DNA from: DASSUW01 sp963806395
GTDB lineage: Bacteria > Actinomycetota > Thermoleophilia > Solirubrobacterales > Solirubrobacteraceae
Length of the DNA stretch: 64,000 nt
Reading direction: 5' to 3'
NCBI GenBank assembly: GCA_963806395.1
Contig: CAWDYI010000019.1
Span: 686,741-750,740, forward strand
The notes under the pieces were generated by a model. It had not been told where the DNA came from and did no database searches. It was given only the letters and a program-made list of their open reading frames with translations. Made by a program: the position numbers and the translations under genes. Below, in pieces: positions 16,396-27,283 of this stretch. Each line of letters starts with the position of its first letter. Positions within the stretch are counted from its first letter, which is position 1.

Positions 16396-17490
16396 ATGGC
16401 GCTGACCGAGCGACAGCGGCTCGCCCCGTCGACCTTCCGCCTGCCGGTCGAGAAGATCCGCGACGGCTACTACTCCGACGCGTACTTCAACCACACGAAG
16501 GCGCTGCTCGAGGCCGACGACCGCCACCCGCACGTGCTGATGCAGGTCTTCCAGCGCAACGACTCGCTGCTCGGCGGGATCGACGAGGCGATCGCCGTGC
16601 TCAAGCAGTGCGCCGGCCGGCGCGGCCCCGACGGCCGCTGGGTCAACGGCTTCAAGGAGCTCGAGGTCCAAGCGCTGTACGAGGGCGACCCGATCTCGTC
16701 GTGGGAGACCGTGCTGACGATCGAGGGCGACTACAGCCTGTTCGCCCACCTGGAGACCGTCTACCTCGGCTGCCTCGCGCGCCGCACGCTCGTCATGCAC
16801 AACGTGCACGAGGTCGTCGAGGCCGCCCGAGGCAAGCCGATCCTGTACTTCCCGGCGCGCCACGACCACTGGCTGGTCCAGACCGGCGACGGCTGGGCCG
16901 CGCACGTCGCCGGGGCGATCGGCGTGTCGACCGACGCGCAGGCCTCATGGTGGGGCGGTCGCGGCGTCGGCACCGTGCCGCATGGGCTGATCGCCGCCTA
17001 CGGGGGCGACACCGCGCTCGCCGCGCGCAAGTTCGCCGACCGCTTCGCCGCCGACATGAACGTCACCGTGCTCGTCGACTTCGTCAACGACTCCGTGCAG
17101 ACCGCGCTCGAGGTCGCGGAGGCGCTCGGCGACGACCTGTGGGGGATCCGGCTCGACACCTCGGATCGGCTCGTGGACGCCTCGCTCGAGCGCAGGCTCG
17201 GCGCCGACGCGACGGCCGGGGTGAACGCCGACCTCGTGCGGCTCGTCCGCTCCGAGCTCGACGCCCGCGGGTTCACCGCCGTCAAGATCGTCGTCTCCGG
17301 CGGGTTCACCGCCGACCGGATCCGTGCATTCGAGTCCGAGGGCGTGCCCGTCGACGCCTACGGCGTCGGCTCGTCGCTGATCCGCGGCTCGAACGACTTC
17401 ACCGCCGACGTCGTGATGTACGAGGGGCGTCCGGGCGGGAAGGTCGGGCGCGAGGTGCGCCCGAACCCGCGCCTGAGCCTCGTGAGCTAG
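16396..17490 (+). CDS. pncB: Nicotinate phosphoribosyltransferase-like enzyme
   Basis: 364 aa. It joins nicotinate and PRPP to make nicotinate mononucleotide in NAD salvage. Family features: N-terminal IRDGYYSDAYFNHTKALLE, the middle EPISSWETVLTIEGDYSLF-type segment, FPARHDHW, and the C-terminal phosphate-binding IVVSGGFTADRIRAFE followed by AYGVGSSLI. It is shorter than classical PncB and belongs to the compact variant common in actinomycetes. The next gene but one, on the opposite strand, is nicotinamidase, which supplies its substrate. Its TAG stop overlaps the convergent stop in CTAG. Confidence 0.9.
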   Translation: MALTERQRLAPSTFRLPVEKIRDGYYSDAYFNHTKALLEADDRHPHVLMQVFQRNDSLLGGIDEAIAVLKQCAGRRGPDGRWVNGFKELEVQALYEGDPISSWETVLTIEGDYSLFAHLETVYLGCLARRTLVMHNVHEVVEAARGKPILYFPARHDHWLVQTGDGWAAHVAGAIGVSTDAQASWWGGRGVGTVPHGLIAAYGGDTALAARKFADRFAADMNVTVLVDFVNDSVQTALEVAEALGDDLWGIRLDTSDRLVDASLERRLGADATAGVNADLVRLVRSELDARGFTAVKIVVSGGFTADRIRAFESEGVPVDAYGVGSSLIRGSNDFTADVVMYEGRPGGKVGREVRPNPRLSLVS

Positions 17491-18104
17491 CCGGCGCCGA
17501 CGAGCGGCACGAACCGCACGCGCTCGAGCTCGGTGAGCGTCACGCCCGTGGGTGTGTCGCGCGCCACCACGAGCCGCTGCTCGCCGGCCTCCACCGGCGC
17601 GACGAGGCGCCCGCCCGGTGCGAGCTGGTCGGCGAGCGCGTGCGGGATCGCGCCGCCCGCCGCCGCGGCGACGTTGATCGCTTCGTACGGCGCGTGCGCC
17701 GGCAGGCCGAGACAGCCGTCGCCGACCACCAGCGTCACGTTCGTCACGCCGGCCCCGCGCAGCGACTCGGCGGCCCGCTGTGAGAGCGACTCGTGCACCT
17801 CGATCGAGTACACGTGCCGCACCAGCCGGGCGAGCACCGCGGCGTGGTAGCCCGACCCGGTGCCGACGTCGAGCACCGTCTCGCCGCCGGTCAGCTCGAG
17901 CAGCTCGCACATGCGCGCGACCACCAGCGGCTGGGAGATCGTCTGGCCGGAGCCGATCGGCAGCGGGATGTTCTCCCACGCGTCGTCCTGCAGATCGGGC
18001 GGCACGAAGCGCTGCCGCGGCACCTCCGCCATCGCGGCCAGCACCCGTTCGTCGACCACGTGCCGTCGCAGCGTGTGCATCAGCCGCTTCGGGGCGGCGG
18101 CCAT
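17487..18104 (-). CDS. pcm: Protein-L-isoaspartate O-methyltransferase
   Basis: 205 aa. It methylates isoaspartyl residues in damaged proteins using S-adenosylmethionine. The PIMT signatures GSGQTISQPLVVARMCELLE and VLDVGTGSGYHAAVLA (SAM-binding glycine loop) are intact, with FVPPDLQDDAWENIPLPIG just before. The ATG shares one base with the stop of the nicotinamidase gene (TGATG), so the genes are coupled. Its stop overlaps the convergent pncB stop by 4 bp. Confidence 0.95.
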   Translation of the reverse strand: MAAAPKRLMHTLRRHVVDERVLAAMAEVPRQRFVPPDLQDDAWENIPLPIGSGQTISQPLVVARMCELLELTGGETVLDVGTGSGYHAAVLARLVRHVYSIEVHESLSQRAAESLRGAGVTNVTLVVGDGCLGLPAHAPYEAINVAAAAGGAIPHALADQLAPGGRLVAPVEAGEQRLVVARDTPTGVTLTELERVRFVPLVGAG

Positions 18105-18643
18105 CACACCACGCTCGCCCCGGCCGCCCTGAGTTCGTCCAGCGCGCGCTCGTAGTCGCCCGGCTGCACCTCGACCGCGCGCGTGGCCGCGCTGTCGACG
18201 GTCACCGCGAAGCCCTCGCGCAGGGCGTCGAGCGCGGTGTTCTTGACGCAGTAGTCCGTCGCGAGGCCGGCCACCGTGACGTCGTCGACGTCGCGCTCGC
18301 GGAGCAGCTCGGCGAGCCGTGTGGCCTCGAAGCCGGAGTAGCCGTCGGTACCGGGATCCTGGCCCTTGTCGACCACGATCGCGATCGGCGTCGGGTCGAG
18401 CGCGTGGTGGAGCTCGGCGCCGGGCGTGCCGGCGACGCAGTGCACCGGCCACGGTCCGCCGCGGGCGAGGAACGACCCGTGGTCGGGCGGGTGCCAGTCG
18501 CGCGTGGCGACGACGAGGTCGTAGTCGCCGGAGCCGGCGAGATCGTTCAGCCGCGGGGCGATCGCGTCGCCGTCCGGCACCGCCAGCGCTCCGCCGGGGC
18601 AGAAGTCGTTCTGGAAGTCGACGATGACGAGCGCGCGCGCCAC
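18104..18643 (-). CDS. pncA: Nicotinamidase / isochorismatase-family hydrolase
   Basis: 179 aa. It hydrolyses nicotinamide to nicotinate. The catalytic Asp is in VDFQNDFCPGGALAV, metal-binding residues are in TRDWHPPDHGSF, the Lys is in VDKGQDPGTDGYSGF and the nucleophilic Cys is in GLATDYCVKNTA. The GTG start at 18643 is preceded by GGGAG, and the gap to the upstream dehydrogenase gene is 5 bp. It sits in a four-gene minus-strand run and faces nicotinate phosphoribosyltransferase, so the two consecutive salvage steps are encoded within 2.3 kb. Confidence 0.95.
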   Translation of the reverse strand: MARALVIVDFQNDFCPGGALAVPDGDAIAPRLNDLAGSGDYDLVVATRDWHPPDHGSFLARGGPWPVHCVAGTPGAELHHALDPTPIAIVVDKGQDPGTDGYSGFEATRLAELLRERDVDDVTVAGLATDYCVKNTALDALREGFAVTVDSAATRAVEVQPGDYERALDELRAAGASVV

Positions 18644-18648
18644 GCGGC

Positions 18649-19485
18649 CTACTCCCGGCCGGCCTCCACGGTGGCGGAGAAGTCCTCCTCGCCGTGGCCT
18701 GCCGCGATCGCGGCGCCCATCCGCTCCCACACCAGCGTCGCGAGCGGGAGGTCGATGCCCGCCGCGTCGGCGGCCGCGGCGATCAGCCCCGCGTCCTTCT
18801 GCGCGAGCTTGAGCGAGAAGTTCGGCTCGTAGCTGCGCTCGATCATGTTCGTGCCCTTGAGCTTCGCGTACGGCGGGCCCATCGGACCGCCGTCGATGAT
18901 GTCGAGGAACGCCTGCGGGTCGAGGTCCAGCCCCTCCGCCAGCAGCACGGTCTCCGCGAGCCCTTCCACCAGCGCGACCACCCAGTGGTTGAGCACCAGC
19001 TTCATCCGCGTGCCGGCGCCGGGCGCGTCGCCGAGGTCGATCGTGCGGGTGCCGACGGCGTCGAACACCGGCGCGAGCGCCTCGCGCGCGGCCGACCTGC
19101 CGGAGGCGAGCACCGTCAGCACCCCCTGCTCGGCCTGCGGCCGGGAGCCGAGCACCGGGGCGTCGACGAACGCCGGACCGGCGCCGGCGGCGAGCGCGTC
19201 CGTCGCCTCGACCCCGATCGTGCTCATCTGCGCCCACGGGCGTCCGTCGAGCGAGAGGCCGCTGGTGGCGGCGGTGACCGCGCCGGCGTCGGCGAGGATG
19301 GTCACGAGCGCGTCGGCTCCGTCGAGCGCCTCGGCCGGCGTGTCGTGCACGACGGCGCCGTCGGCCGTCAGCGGCTCGGCGCGCTCACGCGTGCGGTTCC
19401 ACGCGTGCACCTCGTGCCCGGCCGACAGCAGGTTGCGCGTCATCCCGGCGCCCATCGTGCCGGTCCCGAGCAGCGCGACGCGCAT
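18649..19485 (-). CDS. NAD(P)-dependent beta-hydroxyacid dehydrogenase (3-hydroxyisobutyrate dehydrogenase family)
   Basis: 278 aa. The N-terminal Rossmann fold has GTGTMGAGMTRNLLSAGHEV and WNRT, the substrate motif is FVDAPVLGSRPQAEQGVLTV, and the catalytic Lys lies in GTRMKLVLNHWVVALVEGLA. The C-terminal all-helical domain has AQKDAGLIAAAAD. The family includes 3-hydroxyisobutyrate, tartronate-semialdehyde and glyoxylate/succinate-semialdehyde reductases; the exact substrate is not readable. The start overlaps the stop of the Vms1-like gene in TGATG. Confidence 0.92.
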   Translation of the reverse strand: MRVALLGTGTMGAGMTRNLLSAGHEVHAWNRTRERAEPLTADGAVVHDTPAEALDGADALVTILADAGAVTAATSGLSLDGRPWAQMSTIGVEATDALAAGAGPAFVDAPVLGSRPQAEQGVLTVLASGRSAAREALAPVFDAVGTRTIDLGDAPGAGTRMKLVLNHWVVALVEGLAETVLLAEGLDLDPQAFLDIIDGGPMGPPYAKLKGTNMIERSYEPNFSLKLAQKDAGLIAAAADAAGIDLPLATLVWERMGAAIAAGHGEEDFSATVEAGRE

Positions 19486-20624
19486 CAGTACCGCAGCACC
19501 GCTCCGATCCCGCCGAGCGGGCCGAGATCGTCGTGGTGACGGACCTTGATCACCTTCGCCGACTGCTCGATCGCCTTCTCGACGGCGTGCTCGATGACGT
19601 TCTCGCAGTGCTCGAGCTCCTGTCCGTCCGGCCCTTGGTCGCCGGCGTAGAGCATGCCGGTGGCCGGATCGCGGCCTCCGGGCGCGCGCGACCCCTCGGC
19701 GATCAGCAGCAGCTCGACGCGCGCCTCGTTGAGCGCCTGGAGCACGTCCGCGATCCCCGCCGCGCCCTTGCCGCCGCGGCCGACGCCCTCGGCGAGGCGG
19801 TCGAGCGCCTCACGCTCGCGCCGGCGCCGCCAGTCCTCGATCGCCGTCTCGGCCGCCCGGCGGACGTCGTCGACGCCCGAGTTCTCGACGTCGAGGTGCA
19901 GGCGGGCGGCGATCCGCTCGCGCAGGTAGGGGTGCAGCTTGTGCTCGAGCTCGCGCACGAGCTCGTCGGGCGCGCCGACCAGCAGCCGGTCGAACCCGCG
20001 CTGCTTGTAGCGCTTGAACGCGACCTCGGCCACGTGCACGAGGTGGTCGTCCTTCTCCTTCTCGACGCCGCGCTGGTAACGCGCCTGCGACCAGCCGCCC
20101 TGGTCGTGCTGGCTGTGCACGTCGTCCTCGACGCGGTCGGTCTCCTCCAGCGTGCCGCCGCTGGCGATGAAGAAGCGCGCGTTGCGGCGGTTGACGAGCA
20201 GGACGCACCAGCGCTCCTCCTCCACGTCGGCGACCAGCGGCTCGAGATAGGGAGAGCGATCGAGCACCACGCTGGAGTCGATCGGGCGGTGCAGCCGCAC
20301 GACCTCGAGCAGGTCAGCCGGTCCGCACGCGTACACGGCGACCGCGCGCGTCCCGTTGCTCGCGATGTCGTCGGTCGTCAGGGCTTCGCGGACGCGCTCG
20401 ATATCCGATCGGAGCGCCTCGCGCTCTTCGTGCGCGAGCCCCTCGGTCTCCTCGACGCGGTGGGCTGCCTGCGTGAGCACCGAGGTGACCGCGGTGGAGC
20501 GCGCGGCCGGCGTTGCGAACTCGGCGGGATCGAGGTTCAGGAAGACGGACAGGACGCGGCCTCGCTCCGGACGAACGTCGGCGAGCCGGCGCAGGTTGGT
20601 GCGGGTGATCGTGTTGGCTGCCAT
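19485..20624 (-). CDS. Vms1/Ankzf1-like (bacterial eRF1-type) peptidyl-tRNA hydrolase
   Basis: 379 aa. N-terminal mixed domain (LRRLADVRPERGRVLSVFLN), then a central RNase H-like release-factor fold with WCVLLVNRRNARFFIASGG and the loop GGWSQARYQRGVEKEKDDH, where the Gln in a GGxSQxR motif corresponds to the catalytic Gln of Vms1/Ankzf1 and aRF1 relatives. A C-terminal L7Ae-like domain (ALNEARVELLLIAEGSRAPG) follows. By family, it would release nascent chains from peptidyl-tRNA on stalled ribosomes. It heads the operon with dehydrogenase, pncA and pcm. GGAGGG lies 12 bases before the ATG. Confidence 0.82.
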   Translation of the reverse strand: MAANTITRTNLRRLADVRPERGRVLSVFLNLDPAEFATPAARSTAVTSVLTQAAHRVEETEGLAHEEREALRSDIERVREALTTDDIASNGTRAVAVYACGPADLLEVVRLHRPIDSSVVLDRSPYLEPLVADVEEERWCVLLVNRRNARFFIASGGTLEETDRVEDDVHSQHDQGGWSQARYQRGVEKEKDDHLVHVAEVAFKRYKQRGFDRLLVGAPDELVRELEHKLHPYLRERIAARLHLDVENSGVDDVRRAAETAIEDWRRRREREALDRLAEGVGRGGKGAAGIADVLQALNEARVELLLIAEGSRAPGGRDPATGMLYAGDQGPDGQELEHCENVIEHAVEKAIEQSAKVIKVRHHDDLGPLGGIGAVLRY

Positions 20625-20633
20625 GAGGGGCGC

Positions 20634-20747
20634 CTACCCTCCCTCTGTCGCGGTGGAACCCTGTGGCGAGACGTGCGCGAAGGGCGAGCGCGGGCGCTGC
20701 CGAGCACCTGAGAGCTCCTCGCCGCGGCCGATCACGTCGTCGTCCAT
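20634..20747 (-). CDS. Possible 37-aa leader ORF upstream of the Vms1-like gene
   Basis: An ATG-initiated frame (MDDDVIGRGEELSGARQRPR, ending TATEGG) stops 10 bp before the Vms1-like start, with AGGGG upstream. Its last codons contain the GGAGGG that would serve as ribosome site of the downstream gene. It could be a coupling or stall-sensing leader peptide, but it has no recognisable family and may be chance. Confidence 0.25.
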   Translation of the reverse strand: MDDDVIGRGEELSGARQRPRSPFAHVSPQGSTATEGG

Positions 20748-20905
20748 AGGCAGGCCCCTGGGACAATAGATCAGGGCGACACGAGTGTCTTTATCCCACG
20801 CCTCGACGAGCCGCTCCTGGGAGATCGTGGCGCGCAGCCGCGATCTGCGGCAATCCCGCTGAGAAGCCGGGAACCGAAAGCGCCTGCGTGACCTAGAGTC
20901 GGGCG

Positions 20906-22126
20906 ATGGAGCTCACCCGCAAGCAGTTGCTGGCGGGCGCCGCGGCCGCGGGCCTCGTGGCCGGCTGCGGCGGGTCGCCGAAGCAGCGGGCGGTGCTCGA
21001 TCCGGGGGACTGGGCGTCGGTGAAGGCGCAGTTCGTTCTCGATCCGGAGGTACGTCACTTCGACGCGTTCGTGCTCGCCTCGCATCCGCGGCCGGTGCGG
21101 GCCGCGGTCGAGCGCCATCGCCGTGGCCTCGACGCCGACACCGCCGCCTACCTGCACGCGCACGAGGCCGAGCTCGACGGCCGGGTGGCCGCGGCGGCCG
21201 CCCGGTACCTCGAGGTGCAGCCCGGCGATCTCGCGTTCACGGACTCGACCACGATGGGCCTCGGCCTCGTCTACGGCGGCGTGCGCGTGGACGGCGAGGT
21301 CTTGAGCACCGAGCACGACTTCTACGCGACGCACGAGGCGCTGCGGCTGCGGTTCGGCCGCTTCCGCCAGATCCGGCTCTACGACGACCCGGCGAGCGCG
21401 ACGGCGGACGCGATCGTCGAAGCCGTCAAGCGCGGGATCGGGCGGCGCGCGGGGCTCCTGGCGCTGACCTGGGTGCACTCCGGCACCGGAGTGAAGCTGC
21501 CGCTGGCCGCGATCGGGCAGGCGCTCGAGGCTGAGCGCCGCAACGGCCTGCTGCTGGTGGTGGACGGCGTCCACGGTCTGGCGGCCGACGACGAGCCCGT
21601 GCGGATCGAGGCGTGCGACGTGCTCGTCGCCGGCTGCCACAAGTGGCTCGGCGGCCCGCGCGGCACGGGCCTGGTCTGGACCTCGAATGCGTGGGACCGG
21701 CTGCGGCCGACGATCCCGAGCTTCCATCCGGCGGACGGCGCGTCGGCCGCGACCTTCACCCCTGGCGGCTACCACTCGTTCGAGCACCGGTGGGCGCTCG
21801 CCGAGGCGTTCGAGTTCCACTCGGAGCTCGGCCGCACGCGCGTCGCCGAGCGGATCCGTGCGCTCGCCACGCGCCTGAAGGAGGGGCTCGCGGACATCCC
21901 GCGCGTCCGCCTCGCGACGCCGATGTCGCCCGATGTGTCGGCCGGCATCGTGTGCTTCGACGTCGACGGGCTCGACGCGTCCACGGCGGTCGACCGCCTC
22001 CGCGCCGAGCACCGCGTGGCCGCCTCGGTGACCCCGTACGCGGTCGAGCACGTCCGCCTCGGCACCGGCGTCTGGGTCGACGAGGCCGACGTCGACGCCG
22101 CCGTGAAGGCGATCAGCCGCCTGTAG
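20906..22126 (+). CDS. Class V PLP-dependent aminotransferase with lipoprotein-type signal
   Basis: 406 aa. The N-terminus MELTRKQLLAGAAAAGLVAG ends at a lipobox Cys (LVAGCGG), predicting export and lipidation. The rest is an isopenicillin N epimerase/cysteine desulfurase-like fold: FTDSTTMGLGLVYGGV, STEHDFYATHEALRLRFG, VDGVHGLAADDEP, and CHKWLGGPRGTGLVW with the PLP-binding Lys. An exported PLP enzyme is uncommon, since the cofactor must be acquired or carried across. The reaction could be racemisation, C-S lyase or epimerase chemistry. The start at 20906 is the only candidate that includes the signal. Confidence 0.88.
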   Translation: MELTRKQLLAGAAAAGLVAGCGGSPKQRAVLDPGDWASVKAQFVLDPEVRHFDAFVLASHPRPVRAAVERHRRGLDADTAAYLHAHEAELDGRVAAAAARYLEVQPGDLAFTDSTTMGLGLVYGGVRVDGEVLSTEHDFYATHEALRLRFGRFRQIRLYDDPASATADAIVEAVKRGIGRRAGLLALTWVHSGTGVKLPLAAIGQALEAERRNGLLLVVDGVHGLAADDEPVRIEACDVLVAGCHKWLGGPRGTGLVWTSNAWDRLRPTIPSFHPADGASAATFTPGGYHSFEHRWALAEAFEFHSELGRTRVAERIRALATRLKEGLADIPRVRLATPMSPDVSAGIVCFDVDGLDASTAVDRLRAEHRVAASVTPYAVEHVRLGTGVWVDEADVDAAVKAISRL

Positions 22127-22165
22127 CGACCGCAGGTTTTCGCCGCCGCGGACGTTCCAGCGGCT

Positions 22166-22678
22166 ATGAGCACGATCATCTCCACCGCGCCGCCGCAGAC
22201 GCGCGTCGAGGCGCTGACCCGCCGTGCCGCATTCCTGATCGGAGTCGCGACGGTGGCCGCCCTGGCCGTGCTCGCGCTCACCGCGTTCGGAGGGCCGGCC
22301 CGCACCGGCCCGCTCACCTGGTCCGGCAAGACCGAGCTGTTCACGCACCCGACGCTGCCCGGCGACCGGATCCTGACCGGCACGCTGCGCAACGACGGCC
22401 TGCACCCGCTGCGGGTCGACATCGGCGACGTGCGCGTGCTCACGTCGGACGGCGAGCCGGTGCCGTCCAACCCGGTGTTCCTCGAGACGTTCGGGAAGAC
22501 GCTGTGGGCGGGCGGGCGCGGCCCCCAGATGGTGCCGGACACGGAGCTGCAGCGGACCGGGCGGATCACGATGCTCCGCCCCGGCGAGGAGGTGCCGCTG
22601 ACGATCGCCTGGCACTCCAAGGACGGCACGCCCGCACGGGTCGACTACGGGGATGGGTCGCTGCAGGTCCCGGGGTAG
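22166..22678 (+). CDS. Membrane-anchored extracytoplasmic protein of unknown function
   Basis: 170 aa: a 20-residue cytoplasmic N-terminus, one hydrophobic segment (AAFLIGVATVAALAVLALTA) and a beta-rich exterior domain of about 120 residues resembling small Ig-like or DUF4352-type domains (LTGTLRNDGLHPLRVDIGDV, RTGRITMLRPGEEVPLTIAW). It has no Cys or obvious active site. It lies between the aminotransferase and aconitase on the same strand; a 6-bp stem-loop (22677-22693) overlaps its stop. Confidence 0.75.
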   Translation: MSTIISTAPPQTRVEALTRRAAFLIGVATVAALAVLALTAFGGPARTGPLTWSGKTELFTHPTLPGDRILTGTLRNDGLHPLRVDIGDVRVLTSDGEPVPSNPVFLETFGKTLWAGGRGPQMVPDTELQRTGRITMLRPGEEVPLTIAWHSKDGTPARVDYGDGSLQVPG

Positions 22679-22711
22679 TCTCAACGCGAGACTTCTGACT
22701 CCGGAGACGAC

Positions 22712-25522
<2,811 letters not shown>

Positions 25523-25535
25523 CCTGCCCGCCTCG

Positions 25536-26591
25536 ATGCCCCTTCCTGAGACGCTCCGCAAGCTCCTCACCGCGCCTGGGCCGTCCGGCTACGAGCAGGG
25601 CGCCGCCGCCGTCTTCCGCGAGGCGGCCGGCGCGTTCGCCGAGATCACCCACGACACCGTCGGCTCGACGGTGGCGCGCGTGAAAGGAACCGGCGACGGC
25701 CCGTTCGTGGCCGTCATCGGCCACATCGACGAGATCGGCCTGATCGTCCACCACATCGACGACGAGGGGTTCCTGTACTTCACGGGCGTCGGTGGCTGGG
25801 ATCCCGTGATCCTCGTCGGCCAGCGGCTCGAGATCGCCACGCGCAACGGCCCGATCGCCGGCGTGGTGGGCAAGAAGCCGATCCACCTGCTCAAGGACGA
25901 GGAGCGCAAGCAGGCGCCCGAGCTCAAGAACCTGCACATCGACATCGGCGCGAAGGACGGCGACGACGCCCGTTCGCAGGTGCGGATCGGCGACGTGGCG
26001 GTGATCGCCGGCGAGCCGTTGGAGCTCCCCAACAACCGCGTGATCTCACGCTCGATGGACAATCGGCTCGGCTGCTTCGTGGCGCTCGAGGCCGCACGGC
26101 TGGTCGCCGAGGCCGGCGGCGCCCCAGGCGATATCGCCGCGGCGGCGGTGACGCAGGAGGAGATCACGTTCGGCGGCGCGCGCACTACCGCGTACTCGCT
26201 GCGGCCCGACATCGCGGTCGTGGTCGACGTGACGTTCGCGACCGACGCCCCGGGCACCGAGGAGAAGGAGATCGGCCGCCACAAGTTCGGCTCCGGCCCG
26301 GTGCTCACGCGTGGCGCGACGCTCCATCCGCAGGTGTTCGAGCTGCTGCACGCGGCGGGCGAGGCGGAAGCGATCCCGTTCACCGTCGCCGCCTCCGCAC
26401 GCGCGACCGGCACCGACGCGGACGCGTTCCACATCTCGCGCGCGGGCATCCCGTCGGCAGTCGTGTCGGTGCCGCTGCGCTACATGCACTCGCCGGTCGA
26501 GATGGTGCAGCTCGACGACGTCGAGAACGCCGCCAAGCTGATCGCCGCGTTCGTCCGCCGGCTCGAGCCCGGCCTGGATCTGTTGCGCTGA
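25536..26591 (+). CDS. M42 family metallopeptidase (glutamyl/deblocking aminopeptidase-like)
   Basis: 351 aa. Dinuclear zinc aminopeptidase fold: VIGHIDEIGLIV (first metal His), RSMDNRLGCFVALEA (bridging Asp), VTQEEITFGGARTTAYSLRP (catalytic Glu and metal Glu), VVVDVTFATDAPG (metal Asp) and the final metal His in VPLRYMHSPVEM. All ligands are present. The family forms large tetrahedral complexes that trim peptides. The start is 13 bp after the acnA stop, and its own stop overlaps the HAD gene in CTGA, so acnA, this gene and the HAD gene are probably one transcript. Confidence 0.95.
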   Translation: MPLPETLRKLLTAPGPSGYEQGAAAVFREAAGAFAEITHDTVGSTVARVKGTGDGPFVAVIGHIDEIGLIVHHIDDEGFLYFTGVGGWDPVILVGQRLEIATRNGPIAGVVGKKPIHLLKDEERKQAPELKNLHIDIGAKDGDDARSQVRIGDVAVIAGEPLELPNNRVISRSMDNRLGCFVALEAARLVAEAGGAPGDIAAAAVTQEEITFGGARTTAYSLRPDIAVVVDVTFATDAPGTEEKEIGRHKFGSGPVLTRGATLHPQVFELLHAAGEAEAIPFTVAASARATGTDADAFHISRAGIPSAVVSVPLRYMHSPVEMVQLDDVENAAKLIAAFVRRLEPGLDLLR

Positions 26592-27283
26592 CGCTCCTCC
26601 TGCTGTTCGACATCGACGGCACCCTGCTCCAGGGCGGGGCGGTCGAGCACGGGCAGGCGCTGGTCGAGGCGGCGACGCGCGTTCACGGGCTGCAGCGGAT
26701 GGACGGCCCGCTGGTCGAGGTCGCCGGGCGGACCGACGCGGCGATCATGCGCGACATGCTGACCGGGTCCGGCGTGGACCCCGCCGAGGTGGACGCGCGC
26801 TGGCCGGAGGTGAGCGAGGCGGCGGCGGCCGCCTACGAGTCGCTGTGCCCGCCCGACCTGTCAGATCGTGTCGCGCCCGGCGTGGCCGAGTTGCTGCCGG
26901 CGCTCGCCGCGCGGCCGGAGGCGTTCCGGCTGTCGCTCGTGACCGGCAACCTCGAGGCGATCGCGCACGTGAAGCTCGGCCGCGCCGGCCTCGGCGGCTA
27001 CTTCGAGCGCGGCCAGGGCGGCTTCGGCTCGGACCACCACGCGCGCGCCGAGCTGCCGCCGATCGCGCGCCGGAGAGCCTCCCGCCCGCCGTGGGCGCGC
27101 GAGCGCACCGTCGTGATCGGCGACACGCCGCGCGACATCGCGTGCGCGCGCGCCGACAAGGTCCGCGTCGTCGCGGTCGCCACCGGCCCGTTCGCGATCG
27201 AGGCGCTGGCGGACGCGGACGCCGTGGTCGACGACGCCCGCGCCCTGCTGCCGGTGCTCGAGGACCTCGCTAGCGCCTCTTGA
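26588..27283 (+). CDS. HAD-superfamily phosphatase, probable CTG start overlapping the upstream stop
   Basis: About 231 aa. The nucleophile motif FDIDGTLL, the Thr/Ser step LSLVTGNLEA, and the late acidic motif VVIGDTPRDIACARAD identify a phosphoglycolate-phosphatase-like HAD enzyme. The first ATG in frame (26699) would remove the catalytic DxD, so translation must begin earlier. No in-frame ATG, GTG or TTG was found immediately upstream; the codon in the right place is CTG at 26588, which overlaps the M42 gene's TGA as CTGA, mirroring the ATGA/GTGA overlaps elsewhere in the window. The protein would read TLLLLFDIDGTLL, a normal HAD beginning. The 3' end overlaps the convergent gamma-glutamyltransferase gene by 14 bp. 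Confidence 0.88.
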   Translation: MTLLLLFDIDGTLLQGGAVEHGQALVEAATRVHGLQRMDGPLVEVAGRTDAAIMRDMLTGSGVDPAEVDARWPEVSEAAAAAYESLCPPDLSDRVAPGVAELLPALAARPEAFRLSLVTGNLEAIAHVKLGRAGLGGYFERGQGGFGSDHHARAELPPIARRRASRPPWARERTVVIGDTPRDIACARADKVRVVAVATGPFAIEALADADAVVDDARALLPVLEDLASAS

